From positions 11,800,471-11,864,470 of the forward strand of contig CM037869.1 in the NCBI GenBank assembly GCA_021292105.1: a DNA stretch of 64,000 nucleotides. Direction: 5' to 3'. Source of the stretch: Anadara kagoshimensis (lineage: Eukaryota > Mollusca > Bivalvia > Arcoida > Arcidae). This document shows, piece after piece, positions 59,701-64,000 of this stretch. The stretch's first letter is position 1; every line of letters begins with the position of its first letter. Below the pieces are notes generated by a model that was given only the letters and a program-made list of their open reading frames with translations, did no database searches and was not told where the DNA came from. Position numbers and translations under genes: made by a program.

Positions 59701-60784
59701 GGCGAAATAAATATAATTTAATTTACAATAAATTTATTTTACAATTAATTATATAATAATTTTTTTATGAAAATATGACGATAGAGTTAAATAGCCTTAA
59801 ACGTAATTAATGATCCCCATTTTTAGGGTCCAATCAGTAAAAATTGTAAATGTAATAGGCTAAAAATAGGATATAATAATAATTTAATAAAATTAGAAAT
59901 ATATTTTCAATATTACATACACTGAAAACTACCTGACTATTGATAAAAATGTAAATACAATAACACATTCTCTTCTTTCAATTGCAAAAGTTAATAATAA
60001 TGGTCATTATTAGAAGACAACAAAGAAACAACATTATGATTTTTATTATTTAATAATAATATTAATAAGATTAATAATTATAGTAATAATAATTATTAAT
60101 TGAACAATGACATTCCATTGTTAAACCAGTTCGACTATATACATGTATGTAGAAAAACTAGAGTTACCTCTCTTTCGTCACAGAATTTACACGGACAAGG
60201 TCAAAGTTGGAATAACTCGGCTTTTTACCGAAAAATTATTTCCATTTTTTCAGAAAATATACTTTATTCATTAATTATTCAGTATACAAAAAATAAGTTT
60301 CTAGCTTGCACACAAACTTCCTTGGCGCATTTCATTTCCCTTGGCGTCTACCTTGGCATGAAATCCTCCCTTGACATGATTTAGGCAGACCGAATTAATA
60401 CATGTATTAATAAGTAACACTTAAAAAAATCTTATCAATAAAGAACCTTTTTTTTAAATATATTAAACAAATAATGTCATTATATTTTATAAATATGGCA
60501 CGAAATGGTAGTATTTTCCGGCATGTGCAGATTTTGAATGCATTATTTTAATAAAATTTGCAAGTCATTTCGTACCATAGACATGGAAAATTTGGGTACG
60601 AAATGGTCATGGTACGAAATGGTCATATGGCATGGTACGAAATGGACAGAGTTGGGTACGAAATGGTAAATTTGGGTACGAAATGGTCATGGTATGAAAT
60701 GGTTATGGTACGAAATGACTAGCTTCGTTTGGGTAGACCCGAAACCCAGGCTAATGTTCATGTTGCCGTTTCGAGCCATGGATT

Positions 60785-61095
60785 TCGGTTGGTTGGTTGA
60801 ATGTTGCTAAACGTCGCATCAGCAATTTTCCAGCTTTTCGAGACAAAAACTGTTTTATTTATCCCTATGGATTAATCTATGAGCAATTTCGTGTATGCAT
60901 ATGAAGTGCGAATGTGTTGTATGGGCTGCTTTGTACTAGCGCACACTCATAGCGACTTAAGGTGCTAGCTAACCGAGTCATTACGGCGCAGACAAGCGTA
61001 TCACTCCCCCAGTCTATTATACTGATACCAGGTGAATCAGAAAAGGACAACAGCAAGGAAAATACATTTTCCCACATGTTGACTCAGCGGGACTC
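60785..61095 (-). repeat. SINE family C, antisense copy
   Basis: 'ggttggttgaatgttgc' and 'atggattaatctatgagc' at left, 'agtgcgaatgtgttgtatgg', 'ataccaggtgaatcag' and 'ttttcccacatgttgac' at right; reverse of 28575-28930. Head degraded ('gcgggactccaac'). Confidence 0.75.
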
Positions 61096-61099
61096 CAAC

Positions 61100-61400
61100 T
61101 TTATGGATTTCGGGTCTAGATGTTTGGGATACCGGGTTTGCACACAAGCCAAGGCCCTGTAGTTGAAAACCATAGTATGACTCGGAGCTGCCGACCCTAT
61201 TTTGTGTAATTGCGGGTCCGTCTGAGATCCAAGGTGCATCGCGCACTGCAAAGCTGGTTGCTGGTTGGTGGAGGGGGTGAAAAGAAGATTAAAAATGGTG
61301 TGCTATTGTGTAATGTCACAGAAAAACTGATACAGTATATGTGGGTCACGATTTTGTGTAAGCTAGTGACATGATTTTGATAGTTTTTAATTTTCTTTCA
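61100..61400. other. Intergenic or intronic sequence before the RS-rich gene
   Basis: No element recognised. The last bases form a polypyrimidine tract and AG (61395-61401) that could be an acceptor. Confidence 0.4.
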
Positions 61401-61401
61401 G

Positions 61402-62014
61402 GTTTAAAAAGTCTGAAACAACAGCAGTCAGATAATCATAATGTCAAGACTGAGAGGGACAGTCGTCATGAAACAGATCTGACAAACGAGTCATGAACTC
61501 AATCCAGAATGAAGAGCATCATGGAATAGGTCATTCTCGGGATACTAGTGGTGGACGTTTCAACATATCAGAAGTAGGTCACCACCTGCAATAGATCATC
61601 AACACTCCTGTGACAATGGACTGTTGTCAACAAGCCTAAGGATAGTAGGAGATCTGATACACAAGAAGATCTCACCTAGTACCAGGAATCATAGAAGTTC
61701 TACTATTCTCAAAGAAATGCAAGAGGATTATCGCCGTTGTTAATAACAGATGTGAGTTGTCTCATAGAGACAGAAATACTACAGGAGCACAAGACCATTG
61801 TCACCATTATGATAAGAGATGGTAGGCTGTCACCAGGTAACAGGGAACGCTCGAGGGTTGCCATGACAACAAATGATACATTTAATTCAGCATTACTGGA
61901 AGTGGATCGGAACTTTCTCTTAGTGACGAGAGATTTGTCAGGAGAGATTAAATGAACTTAATCGTCAAGGTGGGTTAACCTGAATTTGATTCAAGATTAC
62001 AATAGTGGACGGTC
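61402..62014 (+). pseudogene. Possible upstream coding part of the RS-rich gene, frame broken
   Basis: After the acceptor-like AG at 61401 the frame reads LKSLKQQQSDNHNVKTERDS and stops at 61494. Protein-like text then continues in other frames: SRDTSGGRF, IRSRSPPAIDHQHS, KPKDSRRSDTQEDLT, STRNHRSSTILKEMQEDYRR, and RDGRLSPGNRERSRVAMTTN with EVDRNF. The composition (R, S, D, T, Q) matches the RS protein that follows, so this looks like one coding stretch with at least four indels, either mutations or sequence errors. Confidence 0.4.
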
Positions 62015-64000
62015 ATGGACTTGGGGATTTCAATACACAATCCAGCACAACTACAAAGTTTGGATCCGCAATTTTCAATGGAGTCTTCACAACTGCTTGA
62101 CAGTCTGTTAAGTCTGTTAGGACACCCATCAATCAATCCATTGTTACAACAAAATTTGTTACATGTAAGAGACAATCTTTTATCGGGAGATTCTAGAGGT
62201 GGATTGGATAGAGAAAGAATAAGAGAAAGTTTAATAAGAGCACAAAATTCAAGCTCCTACTCAACTGGTAGATCTAGGGATCGTTCATCAGAAAGAGAAA
62301 TGCGACGGTATAATTCGTCAGACAGGAATTCAGAGGGAAGGAGGAACAGTTTATCTCTAGGAAGAGAAAATGATAGATACAGGTATAACAGAAGTAGAGA
62401 ATATGACAGATTTAAAAGTAGGAGTGGGGAACGTCTGGAAAGAAGGAGTCGTGAACGTCTTGATAGAAGGAGTCGGGAACACCTTGGAAGAAGAAGTCGG
62501 GAACGCCTTGACAGAAGAAGTCGGGAACGCCTTGACAGAAGGAGTCGAGAGCGCGTTAACAGAAGGAGTCGGGAACGCCTTAACAGAAGGGGTAAAAGTC
62601 CTGACAGGATAGGTAGGAGTAGAGAAAACTTGAGTAAAAGAAGTAAAAGTAGGGAAGGTAGAGACAGAGTGAGGAGTAGGGAACATCACACCAGGAGTAA
62701 AAGTAGGGAACATCGAGACAGATTGAGGAGTAGAGAACACCTTAATGGAAGTAAAAGTAGGGATAGAACAAGTAGGAGTAGGGAAAACCTCAGTAGAAGG
62801 AGCACAAGTAAGGAAAGAACAAGCAGGAATAAGGAACACAAAAATGAAAGTAATGAACATCAAGATCAAACAAATAAGGATAAAGATACTGCCAAAACGC
62901 AGGATGAAAACAACATAGGGTTAAAGGGTAGTAGTGAAACAGAAACCAGAGAAAATGTGGAGGACAAAAGAAAAGATGATAGTGAGATAGATGTGAAAAA
63001 ATTAAGAGAAGATAATGAAGTGGATGGGAACATAGGAAATAGTAGTGAAATGGCTGGGGACACAGGAAAAAGTGAAGTGGATGGGAAAACTGGAAATAGT
63101 GAAGTGGCTGGGAACACAGAAACAAGTGAAACAGATGGGAACACAGAAAGTAGTGAAATGGCTGGGGGCACAGGAAGTAGTGAAATAGATGGGAACACAG
63201 GAAGTAGGGAAATGGATGGGAACACAGGAAGTAGTGAAATTACTGGGGGCACAGGAAGTAGTGAAATGGATGGGAACACAGGAAGTAGGGAAATGGATGG
63301 GAACACAGGAAGTAGTGAAATTACTGGGGATACAGGAAGTAGTGAAATGGATGGGAACACAGGAAGTAGTGAAGTGGGTGGGAACACAGGAAGTAGTGAA
63401 ATGGATGGGAACACAGGAAGTAGTGAAATGGATGGCAACACAGGAAGTAGTGAAATGAATAGGAACACAGGAAGTAGTGAAATGGATGGCAACACAGGGA
63501 GTAGTGAAATGGATGGCAACACAGGAAGTAGTGAAATGGCTGGGGACACAGGAAGTAGTGAAATGAATAGGAACACAGGAAGTTGTGATACGGATGGGAA
63601 CACAGGAAATAGTAGTGAAATAGATGATAAAACTGGAAATAGTGAAGTGGTAGGGGCTCTCTTAACAGGAAGAAGGGCAATGGTAGGAAGTACCATAAAA
63701 GGAATTGGTGATAGTGTTAAAAACACTGGAATGAGCGAAGTGGATGCGAACACACTAGTAGAAGAAACAGGTAGTGAAAAGAACACAGTGTTGGAAGGTA
63801 GAGAAAAAGATGAAAACCCAGAAAGAAGTGAAGGTTCAGGTGATACATTAGCAGAAAGTAATAAAATGGATGGCATTACAGTAGTAGGAAATATTGATAT
63901 GGACAGCAATGTATTGTTAGGAAGTAGTGGAATAGAGAATACAGAAAATAATGGAAACACAGAAAGTAATGGAATTTATGGGTACACAGGTAATAGTGAA
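62015..64000 (+). CDS. Arg/Ser-rich protein with 9-residue repeats (runs off right edge)
   Basis: Open for 662 codons from the first ATG after a TAG to the window end. N-terminus (MDLGISIHNPAQ, then SSQLLDSLLSLLGHP) is amphipathic or leucine-rich. Residues about 95-265 form an RS domain with tandem RRSRERLD octads and SKSRE/RSRE motifs. Then comes a Lys/Glu linker, then about 25 repeats of a 9-residue unit close to GNTGSSEMD (63000-63650), then a less regular acidic part. RS domains are typical of splicing-related nuclear proteins; no RRM is visible, so no specific name is given. The true start may lie upstream (see 61402-62014). The long minus-strand frame here is a shadow of the repeats. 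Confidence 0.6.
   Translation, partial: MDLGISIHNPAQLQSLDPQFSMESSQLLDSLLSLLGHPSINPLLQQNLLHVRDNLLSGDSRGGLDRERIRESLIRAQNSSSYSTGRSRDRSSEREMRRYNSSDRNSEGRRNSLSLGRENDRYRYNRSREYDRFKSRSGERLERRSRERLDRRSREHLGRRSRERLDRRSRERLDRRSRERVNRRSRERLNRRGKSPDRIGRSRENLSKRSKSREGRDRVRSREHHTRSKSREHRDRLRSREHLNGSKSRDRTSRSRENLSRRSTSKERTSRNKEHKNESNEHQDQTNKDKDTAKTQDENNIGLKGSSETETRENVEDKRKDDSEIDVKKLREDNEVDGNIGNSSEMAGDTGKSEVDGKTGNSEVAGNTETSETDGNTESSEMAGGTGSSEIDGNTGSREMDGNTGSSEITGGTGSSEMDGNTGSREMDGNTGSSEITGDTGSSEMDGNTGSSEVGGNTGSSEMDGNTGSSEMDGNTGSSEMNRNTGSSEMDGNTGSSEMDGNTGSSEMAGDTGSSEMNRNTGSCDTDGNTGNSSEIDDKTGNSEVVGALLTGRRAMVGSTIKGIGDSVKNTGMSEVDANTLVEETGSEKNTVLEGREKDENPERSEGSGDTLAESNKMDGITVVGNIDMDSNVLLGSSGIENTENNGNTESNGIYGYTGNSE
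62440..62595 (+). repeat. 24-bp coding repeat (RRSRERLD octads)
   Basis: About seven in-frame units around 'agaaggagtcgggaacgcct' plus 'tgac'; the basis of the RS domain. Confidence 0.85.
63000..63650 (+). repeat. 27-bp coding repeat (GNTGSSEMD)
   Basis: In-frame units around 'gggaacacaggaagtagtga' plus 'aatggat'. Length always a multiple of three, so the plus-strand frame is maintained. Confidence 0.85.

Larger units (their letters stand above)
57360..60726. mobile_element. Foldback-like element with 'acgaaatggta' terminal arrays
   Basis: Left end carries about six copies of 'catttcgtaccat' (57369-57500); the right end carries about nine in inverse orientation ('atggtacgaaatg', 60490-60720). 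'tagtcatttcgtaccat' is the outermost shared inverted piece. A second inverted pair of about 105 bp lies inside (57770-57880 and 60295-60395, 'aaggaagtttgtgtgcaagc'). An 11-bp direct repeat flanks the whole. The interior holds a MITE and a truncated reverse transcriptase. It resembles a non-autonomous foldback or long-TIR element; family not assigned. Confidence 0.7.

Noticed and set aside
62357..62869. 170-codon minus-strand frame (PTPSVKAFPTP repeats)
   Set aside because: Shadow of the RS-domain repeats on the plus strand.
62866..63960. 364-codon minus-strand frame rich in SISLLPVFP repeats
   Set aside because: It is the complement of the plus-strand nonad repeats. The plus strand has an RS domain and coding-like composition; the minus frame is only low-complexity hydrophobic text.

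Overview
The window looks like nuclear DNA of a bivalve mollusc or close relative. It is AT-rich and intron-rich, with genes on both strands. It is full of tRNA-headed SINEs, hairpin MITEs and minisatellites, including a SINE whose tail resembles the bivalve Meta-domain SINEs. The taxon is an inference; the gene structures below were read from phase-consistent splice sites.

Layout: (1) 1-16081, + strand: 3' two-thirds of an EMSY (BRCA2-interacting transcriptional repressor) orthologue, 15 exons in perfect phase, ending in a complete bromodomain that human EMSY lacks. (2) 16082-20850: 3' UTR and repeat-rich gap between convergent genes. (3) 20853-31119, - strand: complete 10-exon COPS6 (COP9 signalosome subunit 6, 312 aa). 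(4) 31536-36598: one Mutator-like (MULE) transposon with 633-bp terminal inverted repeats, a 9-bp target duplication and a frameshifted transposase with a SWIM finger. (5) 36608-39766: LINE remnants and a 926-bp tandem duplication. (6) 39913-55359, - strand: complete 8-exon nicotinic acetylcholine receptor-like alpha subunit (449 aa), its introns packed with tandem arrays. (7) 57360-60726: foldback-like element with a truncated reverse transcriptase inside. (8) 61402-64000, + strand: an Arg/Ser-rich gene running off the right edge.

The most unusual signal is shared by EMSY and the receptor gene. In four places a segment made of the 3' end of a coding exon, its 5' splice site and the first bases of the intron is tandemly amplified (2, 6, about 23 and about 28 copies). 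The intact exon always lies upstream and the extra donor-bearing copies run into the intron. In the channel-pore array about 9 of 23 copies have the donor GT changed to AT, and copies follow a three-unit higher-order pattern.

The three recognised genes act in unrelated processes (chromatin repression, cullin deneddylation, ligand-gated ion flux). They are neighbours, not a functional cluster.
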